DNA from: Labrys miyagiensis
GTDB taxonomy: Bacteria; Pseudomonadota; Alphaproteobacteria; Rhizobiales; Labraceae
Direction of reading: 5' to 3'
Length of the DNA: 64,000 bases
Assembly (NCBI RefSeq): GCF_030160835.1
Contig: NZ_BSPC01000026.1
Location: forward strand, 124,001 to 188,000
Shown here one piece after another: positions 53,437-61,988 of this stretch. Positions within the stretch are counted from its first letter, which is position 1. Every line of letters begins with the position of its first letter. The translations under genes and the position numbers were made by a program. The notes under the pieces were generated by a model, which ran no database searches, was not told the origin of the DNA, and saw nothing but the letters and a program-made list of their open reading frames with translations.

Positions 53437-55005
53437 ATGACGCTCGCGCAGATCCTGCCGGTCCCCAGTCCCTTGGCCAACCGGCTGAGCTTCATCCTGA
53501 AAGTCGCGCTCGCCGCCGGGCTGGCCCTTCTCGCTGATATCGTCTTTGCAAGCGGCGCTACGCTGCTGGAGGCGGGGAGTGTTGCGGGCCTTGTGGCCCT
53601 GCTTTGGCTGGCGGCGCTGCTGATCTGCAATCCCCAGCTGCGGAGCCACCCGGCCAGTCACTATGCGCTGGCCGGCGCGGGCCTGGCAGGATTGGCGCTC
53701 GCCTACGAGCCGGGTGCTGTCGCGACGCTGCTCTTCTGCTTCTATCTCGGCCTCGCCATATTCCTGCCGCGCCATGGCAGCTTCGACAATGCGCTGCGCT
53801 GGCTGCTGCGCCTAGCACTCTATGGCGTCATTGCTCCGCTTTCGATCCTGTTCGACCTCTTTCGACTCGGCAAGGCAGGGCGGGGCGCCCGATCCTTCGG
53901 ACTGGTTTCCCTGCTCGGCGCCCTGCCGTTGACCATCGTGGGATCGCTGGTCTTCCTGGCGCTGTTCTCCGATGCCAATCCGCTGATCGGTCGCCTGCTC
54001 TCCCAGGCGGTGGTCGCCCTCGACTCGCCCCATCTCGCCGATCTTGCCGTCAACCACGTCCTGTTCCTGGTGGTCGCCCTGACGACGTTCTGGGCGAGCA
54101 TCCGGCCGCTGCGCCTGCGCATCCTGACCTCGCGCAGCGCCTTCATTGGTCCAACGCCCGCTCGCAAGGGCTGGTTCGGCGCCGGCGCGATCATCCCAGC
54201 GCTTGCCAGTTTCAACCTGATCTTCGCCCTTCAGAATCTTTCCGACCTCGCCTTCCTGTGGGGCGGCGCCAAGCTGCCGGAGGGCATGACCTTCTCGGAC
54301 TATGCCCATAAGGGCACGAACGCCCTGATCGTCGCCGCCCTGCTGGCCGCGCTCTTCGTGCTGGCCTTCCTGCGGACCGGCTCACCGGTCTCGGCCAACC
54401 GCCTCGTGCGGGGGCTGGTTTATGCCTGGATCGGCCAGACCGTGCTGCTGGTCTTCTCCTGCATGGAGCGCACGCTCAACTATATTGAGGCCTATTCTCT
54501 CACCTATATCCGCCTCAATGCCCTAATCTTCATGGCCCTTGTTGCCGCCGGCCTCGTTCTGATCTGCTGGCGTATCGCCACGAGCCGCAATGGCGCCTGG
54601 CTGATCAATGCCAATGCCCTGTGCTTTTCCGTGGTGCTCGGCCTGGTCAGCTTCACCAATTACGACGCGGTGATCGCACGCTGGAACCTCGTCCAGAGCG
54701 CCGGTGCCCCCCAGCGCGTCGTGAGGCTCGATATCGACTATCTCCGTACGCTTCAGGGCTCGGGAGCCCTGCTCCCACTCGTGGAGGCGACGCAGGAACC
54801 GGCCCACGCGTCGGATGCTCTCATGAGCCTGCGCTATTCCACCCAGAAGAGGCTGGAAAGCCAGCAAGCCGATTGGCGCCTGTGGACGCTTGCCGGCGCC
54901 TGGCGCCTCCGGGCCGCCGGCCCGCTGCCGACTGGTATCGCGGTCATCGTGGACCCGCCGCAGGATTCTGCCCGGCCGCAGATACGCAGCGCGCCAATCC
55001 CGTGA
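53437..55005 (+). CDS. DUF4173-like polytopic membrane protein
   Basis: 522 residues from ATG 53437, which has GGAGG five bases upstream; an ATG at 53425 overlaps that site. About ten to eleven membrane segments; FNLIFALQNLSDLAFLWGGAKLPEG and SYAH-like segments near residue 275 match DUF4173/DUF4153 proteins. The C-terminal 110 residues are soluble (VVRLDIDYLRTLQGSGALLPLVEATQ). A response regulator and histidine kinase follow within 50 bp, so it may be the sensor-linked or output component of that system. Confidence 0.85.
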   Translation: MTLAQILPVPSPLANRLSFILKVALAAGLALLADIVFASGATLLEAGSVAGLVALLWLAALLICNPQLRSHPASHYALAGAGLAGLALAYEPGAVATLLFCFYLGLAIFLPRHGSFDNALRWLLRLALYGVIAPLSILFDLFRLGKAGRGARSFGLVSLLGALPLTIVGSLVFLALFSDANPLIGRLLSQAVVALDSPHLADLAVNHVLFLVVALTTFWASIRPLRLRILTSRSAFIGPTPARKGWFGAGAIIPALASFNLIFALQNLSDLAFLWGGAKLPEGMTFSDYAHKGTNALIVAALLAALFVLAFLRTGSPVSANRLVRGLVYAWIGQTVLLVFSCMERTLNYIEAYSLTYIRLNALIFMALVAAGLVLICWRIATSRNGAWLINANALCFSVVLGLVSFTNYDAVIARWNLVQSAGAPQRVVRLDIDYLRTLQGSGALLPLVEATQEPAHASDALMSLRYSTQKRLESQQADWRLWTLAGAWRLRAAGPLPTGIAVIVDPPQDSARPQIRSAPIP

Positions 55006-55055
55006 ACATCACCCGCTCGCGCTTTGACACCTCCAATCCGAAATGACATTCATCC

Positions 55056-55763
55056 ATGATGCCGCGCACCATCCTCATCGTCGACGACGACCCGCATATC
55101 CGCGAATTGCTGGCCTTCTCCCTTGCCAAGGCTGGCATGATCACCCATGAGGCCGGTGACGGGGAGGAGGGGCTGGCGAAAGCCCTCAACCACAAGCCCG
55201 ACCTCGTCATCCTCGACATCAACATGCCGCGCATGGACGGGCTTGAGGTCTGCCGCCGCCTGAAGGTGCATGGCGATGTGCCGGTGCTCTTCCTCTCCTC
55301 GCGCGATGACGAGATCGACCGCGTGCTCGGCCTGGAGATGGGCGCCGACGACTATGTCGTGAAGCCGTTCTCGCCCCGCGAGGTGGTGGCGCGTGTCGGC
55401 GTCATCCTCAAGCGCGCCGGTGCAAGGCCCCTGGCGGCGGCCGCCGCGGCGACCCTGGCGCGGGGCCTGCTGCATCTGGATCCCGAAGGCTGGCATACCC
55501 AATGGGACGGCCAGGCGATCGGCCTGACCGCCAAGGAATTCCAGCTCCTGCAGATCCTCGCCGCCACGCCCTCGAAAGTCTTCTCGCGCGACGAGATCAT
55601 CGACCGCCTGCACGGGCCGGGCTTCGCCATCACCGACCGCACCATCGACAGTCATATTCGTCATATCCGCCAGAAATTCTCGGGCGTGGGGGCGGAGGAC
55701 GTGATCGAGACCCGGGCCGGCATCGGCTACCGCATCGGTGCCTGCACAGGCAAGGCGGCGTGA
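55056..55763 (+). CDS. OmpR/PhoB-family response regulator
   Basis: 235 residues. Receiver with the acidic pair in VDDDP, the phospho-acceptor Asp in LVILDINMP near residue 55 and the Lys in VVKPFS near 105. The winged-helix output has LTAKEFQLLQIL and VETRAGIGYRIG-like end. Two ATGs lie together at 55056 and 55059; no strong ribosome-binding site. The stop overlaps the kinase GTG (GTGA). The pair resembles the CreBC/ChvI class of two-component systems. Confidence 0.92.
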   Translation: MMPRTILIVDDDPHIRELLAFSLAKAGMITHEAGDGEEGLAKALNHKPDLVILDINMPRMDGLEVCRRLKVHGDVPVLFLSSRDDEIDRVLGLEMGADDYVVKPFSPREVVARVGVILKRAGARPLAAAAAATLARGLLHLDPEGWHTQWDGQAIGLTAKEFQLLQILAATPSKVFSRDEIIDRLHGPGFAITDRTIDSHIRHIRQKFSGVGAEDVIETRAGIGYRIGACTGKAA

Positions 55764-57391
55764 AGGCGCCGATCCTTGCGCTGAAGGACGCCGTCAAGGC
55801 GCGCTGGCCGGCGCTGCGCCTGCGCTCCATCCTCCTCGGCGTGCTGCTCTTCACCGCGCTGATGCCGGGCCTCGGCGCCATCTTCCTGCGCGTCTACGAG
55901 AATGTGCTGGTGCGCCAGACCGAGGCTGAGCTGATCGCGCAGGGGGCGGCCTATGACGCCGCCTTCGATCTCGCCTGGCCCGGCCCGAAGCAGGCGCAGC
56001 CGCAGCCGCCGACCGTGGACGATAGCTACTCCATGGTCCGCCGCGAGGCGTCGCCGGCGGACAACTACTACACGCCGGAACCGCTCACCATCGATCTCAA
56101 CACCATGCCGATCCTGGTGCAGCGCCCGCAGCCAATCGATACGCCGCTCCAGCCCGACCCGGAGGCGCTGGCGTCGGCCAGGCAGATCGAGCCGCTGATC
56201 GCCGAGACCCGGCGCACCACGCTGGTGGGTGCTGTGATCCTGGACGCACAGGGCGTCGTGCTCTCGCCGTCATCCCTGTCCGGCAAGAGCTACGCCTATC
56301 TGCCCGAGGTGCAGTCGGCCATGGCGGGGCGGTCGCAATCGGTGCTGCGCCGGCGCGGCGACTACACGCCGCGCTATGCCTTCGAGGTGCTAAGCCGGGC
56401 CTCCGCCATCCGCGTGCACTATGCCCGGCCCATCAAGATCGGCGACCGTACGGTGGGCGTGCTGCTGCTCTCGCGTTCGCCCCGCGCGCTGTTCCGCGGC
56501 ATCTATGACGATCTCGGCAAGATCGCGTTCGGTTTCTTCATCATTGTCTTCGTGATCATCGGCCTCGCCGGCCTGCTCTCTCGCGCCATCGCCAAGCCGA
56601 TCGAGCAGTTGACGCAGGCGAGCGCCCATGTCGGCCGCGGCGGCAGCGAGGTGCCGCCGACCCCGGCCACCGCCACCATCGAGATCCGGGCCCTGTTCGA
56701 CAATTTCCGCCGCATGGCCCAGCAAATCGACCAGCGCTCGCGCTATCTGCGCGACTTCGCCGCCGCCATGAGCCATGAGTTCAAGACACCGCTGACTGGC
56801 ATACGCGGCGTGCTGGAATTGCTGGACGAGCATGGCGATACCATGAGCGCGGCCGAGCGCCGCCGTTTCATCGCCAATGCCGAAGGGGATGCCGAGCGCC
56901 TGTCGCGCCTTGTGGTGCGCCTGCTCGAACTCGCCCGCGCCGACATGGGCGAGGCCGACGAGGCCGCTTCGACCCCGGCGGGCGAGGCCGTGCACCACAT
57001 CGCCGACGCCCAGCGCACGCCCGATTTCGCGATTGAGACCAGCATCGGGCCGGACCTGCCCGAGGTTAGCGTGCCCCTGGAAGTGCTGGAGGCGGTGCTC
57101 ACCACACTGATCGAGAACAGCCGCCAGGTCGGCGCCCGCAAGGTGACCATCGCGGCCGCCGGCGTCGATGGCCATCTCGACCTCACAGTTTCCGATGACG
57201 GTCCCGGCGTGCCGCCAGGCGACCGCGAGCGCCTGTTCGAGCCCTTCTTCACCACCAGGCGCGGCCAGGGCGGCACCGGCCTCGGCCTGCCGATCGCCCG
57301 CTCGCTGCTCGCCAATAGCGGCTCCAGCATCGATTTCGTGGACAGCGCGGAGGGAGCCTGCTTCCGGCTCAGCCTCAGAAAGCGCGAGTAG
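55760..57391 (+). CDS. Sensor histidine kinase (CreC-like)
   Basis: 543 residues from GTG 55760. Membrane helix 1 at residues about 22-42, a large periplasmic domain (about 45-255) rich in proline near the start, helix 2 near 260-282, HAMP domain (SRAIAKPIEQLTQAS), H-box FAAAMSHEFKTPLTG near 335, N-box LIENSRQVGARKV, then DDGPGVPPGDRERLFEPFFTT and GLGLPIARSLL. The overlap with the response regulator implies coupled translation. The signal is unknown; CreC-like sensors respond to metabolic or envelope cues. Confidence 0.92.
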   Translation: MKAPILALKDAVKARWPALRLRSILLGVLLFTALMPGLGAIFLRVYENVLVRQTEAELIAQGAAYDAAFDLAWPGPKQAQPQPPTVDDSYSMVRREASPADNYYTPEPLTIDLNTMPILVQRPQPIDTPLQPDPEALASARQIEPLIAETRRTTLVGAVILDAQGVVLSPSSLSGKSYAYLPEVQSAMAGRSQSVLRRRGDYTPRYAFEVLSRASAIRVHYARPIKIGDRTVGVLLLSRSPRALFRGIYDDLGKIAFGFFIIVFVIIGLAGLLSRAIAKPIEQLTQASAHVGRGGSEVPPTPATATIEIRALFDNFRRMAQQIDQRSRYLRDFAAAMSHEFKTPLTGIRGVLELLDEHGDTMSAAERRRFIANAEGDAERLSRLVVRLLELARADMGEADEAASTPAGEAVHHIADAQRTPDFAIETSIGPDLPEVSVPLEVLEAVLTTLIENSRQVGARKVTIAAAGVDGHLDLTVSDDGPGVPPGDRERLFEPFFTTRRGQGGTGLGLPIARSLLANSGSSIDFVDSAEGACFRLSLRKRE

Positions 57392-57517
57392 GCCTGAGCT
57401 GCGCTCCCTCGCGCAGGCCGATGGTTGTTCGTTTATCGCCATCCGCTTGGCGGTCTGCGCCATAAAGGCGGGCGGCAATGTCCACGGTACTGATAGTGGA
57501 TGACTTCCCGTGAATAA

Positions 57518-57718
57518 CGGAACAGTCACGCGTGCAACCGCCTCGGTGAACTCGGCAGCTGGCTGGCGGCCTCGACCTTCGTCGGCGTCCTGCTCGCCGA
57601 CCCCGACTCGGCGCTCTCGCGCGGCTTCACGCCGCAGCAGAGCCCGCTGCGCATGCCCGACAACAGCACCATCGATACCATCGTCAAATGGATGAAGTTT
57701 GCGGCTGTGATGCAGTAG
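57518..57718 (+). pseudogene. Remnant C-terminal gene fragment
   Basis: A reading frame of 66 codons that begins directly after a stop and has no start codon until its last third. It reads naturally: NRLGELGSWLAASTFVG, VLLADPDSALSRGFTPQ and ends IVKWMKFAAVMQ before TAG 57716-57718. The amphipathic, gene-like composition suggests the 3' end of a lost gene. I do not recognise the family. Its end overlaps the convergent LysR gene. The rest of the gap 57392-57683 has no feature. Confidence 0.45.
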
Positions 57719-58646
57719 CGTCCGGCATTCGGTCCTGCGGGCGGGCGCGGCCTTCGAACAGGTCACGCTCGCCCGCGAGTCCGTTTCCGACGAGATCGAA
57801 AAAGGCCCGCACGCGACCGGTGCCCTTGAGATCGGCATGGGTGACGATCCACAGTTCGCCCGCCAGGTCAGCAATGGGCTGGGCGAGGGCACGTGCGACG
57901 CCTGGATCGCCATCGCCGAGATAACAGGGCAGGAGCGCCATGCCGATACCTGCCTTTGCCGCCGTGAGCTGGTTGACCAGGCTGCTGGTGCGATAGACGA
58001 TGGGCTCAGCCGGCATGGTGCGGGCAAGCCAGTCCGCCGCCTGGATACCGCTGGTCGTCTCCTCCCAGCCGATCAAGGCCTCCTTCGCCAGCGCGTCAGG
58101 CGTTCGCGCCGCCCCGCCCATCGCCTGCACGCGGTCGGGCGAAGCGTAGAAGCACCAGGCGACGCCGGCGAGCTTGCGGCCCCACAGATCGCCCTCTGTC
58201 GGCCGGATCGGGCGCAAAGCGATATCGGCCTCGCGCCGCGACAGGCTGAGCACGCGGTTGTCGATGGCAAGTTCGACCAGGATGCCGGGATGGGCTTGCC
58301 GGAAAGCCGCGAGGTGGCGTGTCAGCCGACTATAGGCGAGCGTCTCGGAGGAGGTGACCCGCAGCCTGCCCGAGAGGCGGTGGTCGCGGCCGGCAATGTC
58401 GCGGTCGAGCGCGAGAGCCTCGTCTTCCATCCGCTCGGCGGCGGCCGCCATGCGCTCGCCCGCCGTCGTTGCCCGGTAGACGCCGCCCGGCAGGCGCTCG
58501 AAGGCGCGCACGCCGAGCCGCGCCTCCAGCGTGTTGAGGCGGCGAAAGGCGGTGGAATGATCGATCAGCAGCGCCCTGGCCGCAGCGGTCAGGCTGCCGC
58601 TGCGCTGGATGGCGAGGATCAGGCGCAGTTCGTTCCAGTCTTGCAT
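57684..58646 (-). CDS. LysR-family transcriptional regulator
   Basis: 320 residues. N-terminal winged helix with RSGSLTAAARALLIDHSTAFRRLNTLEARLG (residues 15-45), then a LysR effector domain (GRLRVTSSETLAYSRL onwards) including YLGDGDPGVARAL. It is divergent from the GST gene with a 136-bp gap holding an inverted repeat (58698-58720). It probably controls the GST/SMR pair. Confidence 0.93.
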   Translation of the reverse strand: MQDWNELRLILAIQRSGSLTAAARALLIDHSTAFRRLNTLEARLGVRAFERLPGGVYRATTAGERMAAAAERMEDEALALDRDIAGRDHRLSGRLRVTSSETLAYSRLTRHLAAFRQAHPGILVELAIDNRVLSLSRREADIALRPIRPTEGDLWGRKLAGVAWCFYASPDRVQAMGGAARTPDALAKEALIGWEETTSGIQAADWLARTMPAEPIVYRTSSLVNQLTAAKAGIGMALLPCYLGDGDPGVARALAQPIADLAGELWIVTHADLKGTGRVRAFFDLVGNGLAGERDLFEGRARPQDRMPDATASQPQTSSI

Positions 58647-58697
58647 GACGCGATCATAGCAGTCTCAGCGCTTGCGGTCACGCAAGTGCCGCTGGTG

Positions 58698-58720
58698 CAC
58701 TGCCAAGTTCGTTTGCAGTG
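58698..58720. promoter_or_regulatory. LysR-type operator candidate
   Basis: Inverted repeat CACTGC-N11-GCAGTG in the gap between the divergent LysR and GST genes, 63 bp before the GST start. Dyads of this spacing are typical of LysR sites. Inferred. Confidence 0.45.
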
Positions 58721-58782
58721 GCGCCAAGCCTAGAATGGCTCCGACGAAACAACCCGCCCTGCGCGACAATCGAGGATATGCC

Positions 58783-59460
58783 ATGACCGAACTCACGCTC
58801 GTCAGCCATCATCTCTGCCCCTATGTGCAGCGCGCCGCCATCGCCCTGCTGGAAAAGGGCGTGCCGTTCCGGCGGCGCATGGTGGACCTTGCCCACAAGC
58901 CCGAATGGTTCCAGGCCCTCTCGCCTCTCGGTAAGGTGCCGCTGCTGCTGGTCGAAGCGCCCGGACTGAACCAGGCGGTGCTGTTCGAGAGCAGCGTGAT
59001 CTGTGAATATATCGAGGAGACCGCAGCGGGACCGAAATTGCACCTGACCGACGCGCTCGAACGGGCGCGGCACCGGGCCTGGATGGAGTTCGGCTCCGCC
59101 ATCCTCGGCGATGTCTGGCTGCTGGAGACAGCGCGCGACCAGGATGGCTATGAGGAGGCGCGGCGCAAGATCGCCGCCAAATTCGGCCGCATCGAAGAGG
59201 TTCTCGGCGAAGGGCCCTTCTTCGCCGGCAGCGGCTTCAGCCTGGTCGATGCCGTCTTCGCGCCGATCTTTCGCTATTTTGACCTGTTCGACAGCCTGGC
59301 GGGCGCCGCGCCTTTCGCCGATCTGCCTCGCGTCACGGCCTGGCGCCGCGTGCTTGCCGGGCGGCCGAGCGTGAAGGCAGCCGTCGATGCGGACTATCCG
59401 CAACGACTGCGGGACTTCCTCGTCCGGCACGAAGCTTTTCTCCTGAAGCAGATGGCGTGA
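58783..59460 (+). CDS. Glutathione S-transferase family protein
   Basis: 225 residues. The N-terminal thioredoxin-like domain has HHLCPYVQRAAIALLEKGVPF (CPYV motif, residues 11-14), KVPLLLVE and the ESSVICEYIEE (GSH-binding Ser) segment near residue 68. The C-terminal helical domain has GPFFAGSGFSLVDAVFAPIF (N-cap GxxxD motif as GFSLVDA). The Cys in CPYV suggests an omega/beta or stringent-starvation-like GST with thiol transfer activity. It starts at ATG 58783 with GAGGA upstream. The SMR gene follows by 10 bp. Confidence 0.93.
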   Translation: MTELTLVSHHLCPYVQRAAIALLEKGVPFRRRMVDLAHKPEWFQALSPLGKVPLLLVEAPGLNQAVLFESSVICEYIEETAAGPKLHLTDALERARHRAWMEFGSAILGDVWLLETARDQDGYEEARRKIAAKFGRIEEVLGEGPFFAGSGFSLVDAVFAPIFRYFDLFDSLAGAAPFADLPRVTAWRRVLAGRPSVKAAVDADYPQRLRDFLVRHEAFLLKQMA

Positions 59461-59470
59461 GGGCCGGCGC

Positions 59471-59800
59471 ATGCCGCAGTCTCTTGCCTGGCTTCTCCTG
59501 GCGATTGCCGGTGCTCTCGACGTGGCCTGGGCCGTCTCGCTGAAATTTGCCCAGGGGTACACCCGGCCGGGCTGGAGCGTTTTGTCGCTGCTTCTGCTCG
59601 CCGCCTTCGTCTATCTGCTCGGCCGCTCGCTGGAGGCGCTGCCGGTGGGGACCGCCTATGCGGTATGGACCGGTATCGGCGCGGTCGGCACCCTGCTGAT
59701 GGGCGTGTGGCTGTTCGGCGAGGCGCTCAATCCTTTGAAACTTGCCGGTATCGGTCTGGTACTGGTCGGCATCGCCGCGCTGAAGTTCGCACCCGGCTGA
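59471..59800 (+). CDS. SMR-family exporter (Gdx/SugE-like) with Glu-to-Asp active-site change
   Basis: 109 residues with four membrane segments. The Gdx-type motifs LPVGTAYAVWTGIGAVG and AWAV after the active-site helix are present. The universally used proton/substrate Glu of helix 1 (E13 in Gdx, E14 in EmrE) is replaced by Asp17 in GALDVAWAVSLK. The rest of the motif (Gly14, Trp20 and the later Trp) is kept. Gdx proteins export guanidinium. The Asp could lower the pKa and change pH range. It is probably co-transcribed with the GST gene. Confidence 0.9.
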   Translation: MPQSLAWLLLAIAGALDVAWAVSLKFAQGYTRPGWSVLSLLLLAAFVYLLGRSLEALPVGTAYAVWTGIGAVGTLLMGVWLFGEALNPLKLAGIGLVLVGIAALKFAPG

Positions 59801-59839
59801 GGCTTGCGGGTGTTGGGAACCGTCGGCAAATAAGTGCTG

Positions 59840-59877
59840 CTGTCATCCCCTTCCCTCGGCCTCGCCGGGGATGACAG
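59840..59877. repeat. Intergenic palindrome, family P6
   Basis: Arms CTGTCATCCCC and GGGGATGACAG with a 16-base centre. It is similar to the degenerate 24990-25033. It lies between the convergent SMR and CocE-type genes and may act in termination, though without a T-run. Confidence 0.7.
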
Positions 59878-59903
59878 CGGTTCACTTATTCTCCGAAGGT
59901 TAC

Positions 59904-61898
59904 TTACACCAGCCTGCGCGGGATCGTTTCGGCGAAATTCCGCTCGGCGATCTCCACCCAGCCCTGGAAAGCCCGCACCCGCGCCGTGATCTCGAAGGTG
60001 TCATGGGTGCCGATCATGCGGGCCTCGGTCTCGATGCGAAATTCCATGTCGTCGCAGGTGAGGGTGCAGGTGTGGCTCACCGTCTGGCTGGCGCTGTGGG
60101 GCTCGCCGTCGCGGATCGAGAATTCGCGCCTGAGCTTGTGGGCGAAATCGGTGGCGATCTCCTCGAAGCGCACCGGCGCACTGCCGAAGGCGTCGCCATC
60201 GACGACGAGATGGGCGGTGCCGCCGATGAGGTCGAGGCTGAAGCTGCGTTCGGCCTTGGGCGCGTGCGGGCGCTCGGCCGGGCCTGTCTCGGCCATGCTG
60301 ACGGGCTCGAAGTCCAGGGCGGCATCCTCGCGGCGCGGGCGGCGCACGGGCAGGATCAGGGCGGCTTCGCCGGTGCGGATGGTCAGTGTCGCCTGGTCCT
60401 GCGCCGGCCAGACGGTCGGCCAGGCCGAGGTCGAGATCGCCAGGCGGATGCGATGGCCGGCGATGAAGGCGTGAGCGCAGTCGTTGAGCCTGATGCGCAC
60501 CGTCTCGAACGCTCCCGGCACCAGGGGCGCCGGCTTCGCATGGCCGCTGCGATGCGTCAGGTTGAGGATGGCGTAGGAGACGCGTTGGGAGGAACCATCC
60601 GGCGCGACATCGGTGAGGCGCACGCAGATCTGCGCCGTGGGGGCGTCGGAGGCGAGTTCAAGCACCAGTTCGGGCGCACCGAGGATTTCCGTCCTGTCGG
60701 CAAGCTCCTTGGAATCGAACACGAGCGAGAGGCCGTCGTCGAGGCGCTGGTCGGCCGGCGATTCGCCGGGCAGGCCGGAGCTCATCCATTCGCCGGCGCC
60801 CGCGCCGCACCACAGCGGCGAACGGATGGCAAGCTCGGCCGAGGGCGCGGGCCGCCACCAGAGCTGGCCGGGCGAGAGGAACATCGGCCGCCTGGTGATC
60901 AGGCGCGAGGGCCAGGACGCCTCGCCGATCCAGCGCCCCTCGCGCCCTTCTTGCGACGAGCCGCGCTCCTGCATGAAGGCGCGCAGCATTGGCTCGGCCA
61001 TGATGCCGTTGTCGCGGCCCTTGAGCCAGTGGTCCCACCAGCGCAGCGCCTCCTCCAGGAAGCCGATGGCCGGTCCCGGCGTGCCCTGGTGCGGATAATG
61101 ATGGGCCCAGGGGCCGATCACGCCGAGCCGAGGCCCGGACAGGTTTTCCAGCAGGCGCGGAATGGCGTTGGAATAGGCGTCCGCCCAGCCGCCCACGGCG
61201 AACACCGGCACCTCGATGCGCGACCAGTCCTCGCAGACCGAGCCCTGCTCCCAATAGGCGTTGCGGTGCTGCTGCGCGGCCCAGATGGCGGGAAAGAAGG
61301 GCAGGTGGTCGAGACGCTGCTCCCAGGCCTGCTTCCAGCTCCCGCCATAGAGCGAGGGCGTCGGCGGCAGGGCCTGCCAGGCCATCATGGCCGAACCCCA
61401 CCAAAGATTGTCGGAGAGCAGGGCGCCGCCCATGAAATGCACATCGTCGGCATAGCGGTCGTCGGTGGAGCACACGGATATCACGGCCTTCAGCGCGGGT
61501 GGGCGATGGGCGGCGACCTGCAGGGCGTTGAAGCCTCCCCAGCTCTTGCCGATCATGCCGACCTTGCCATCGCACCAGGACTGGGCGGCGAGCCAGGCGA
61601 TCACCGCGCAGGCATCCTCCTGCTCGATCGGCAGATATTCATCGTCCAGCAGGCCCTCGCTGTCGCCGGAGCCTCGCATGTCGACGCGGATGGCGGCATA
61701 GCCGCGTGCCGCGAACCAGCCATGCATGGCCTCGTCGCGCGAACGCGTGCCGTCACGCTTGCGGTAGGGGATATATTCGAGGAGGGCGGGCACCGGATGC
61801 CGCTCCGCGCTCTCAGGCAGCCAGAGCCGGGCGGCGAGCTTGACGCCGTCGGCCATGGGGATGGTCAGATGTTCGATGGTGCGGACCGGATGCTGCAT
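59904..61898 (-). CDS. CocE/NonD-family alpha/beta hydrolase
   Basis: 664 residues, the full length of the family. Motifs: RVDMRGSGDSEG near residue 72, nucleophile Ser in MIGKSWGGFNAL near 119, catalytic Asp in GGWADAYSNA near 250 and His in GPWAHHYPHQG near 280. The C-terminal jelly-roll domain (from about 400) includes IRLAISTSAWPTVWP. It hydrolyses peptide, ester or cocaine-like substrates; its substrate is unknown. No signal peptide, so probably cytoplasmic. It is monocistronic. Confidence 0.93.
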   Translation of the reverse strand: MQHPVRTIEHLTIPMADGVKLAARLWLPESAERHPVPALLEYIPYRKRDGTRSRDEAMHGWFAARGYAAIRVDMRGSGDSEGLLDDEYLPIEQEDACAVIAWLAAQSWCDGKVGMIGKSWGGFNALQVAAHRPPALKAVISVCSTDDRYADDVHFMGGALLSDNLWWGSAMMAWQALPPTPSLYGGSWKQAWEQRLDHLPFFPAIWAAQQHRNAYWEQGSVCEDWSRIEVPVFAVGGWADAYSNAIPRLLENLSGPRLGVIGPWAHHYPHQGTPGPAIGFLEEALRWWDHWLKGRDNGIMAEPMLRAFMQERGSSQEGREGRWIGEASWPSRLITRRPMFLSPGQLWWRPAPSAELAIRSPLWCGAGAGEWMSSGLPGESPADQRLDDGLSLVFDSKELADRTEILGAPELVLELASDAPTAQICVRLTDVAPDGSSQRVSYAILNLTHRSGHAKPAPLVPGAFETVRIRLNDCAHAFIAGHRIRLAISTSAWPTVWPAQDQATLTIRTGEAALILPVRRPRREDAALDFEPVSMAETGPAERPHAPKAERSFSLDLIGGTAHLVVDGDAFGSAPVRFEEIATDFAHKLRREFSIRDGEPHSASQTVSHTCTLTCDDMEFRIETEARMIGTHDTFEITARVRAFQGWVEIAERNFAETIPRRLV

Positions 61899-61988
61899 GC
61901 GAGACTCAACCCTTGTCGATGAGGCCTCATAGCATGGAGGCGTCTCGTGGGCGATTGGCGGTGGTCGAAGGGGGCGTTGCCTCGCCGT

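Noticed and set aside
59871-61922. 683-residue plus-strand frame opposite the CocE-type hydrolase.
   Set aside because: A codon-bias shadow of the hydrolase; His/Gly/Arg-rich with no recognised motif.
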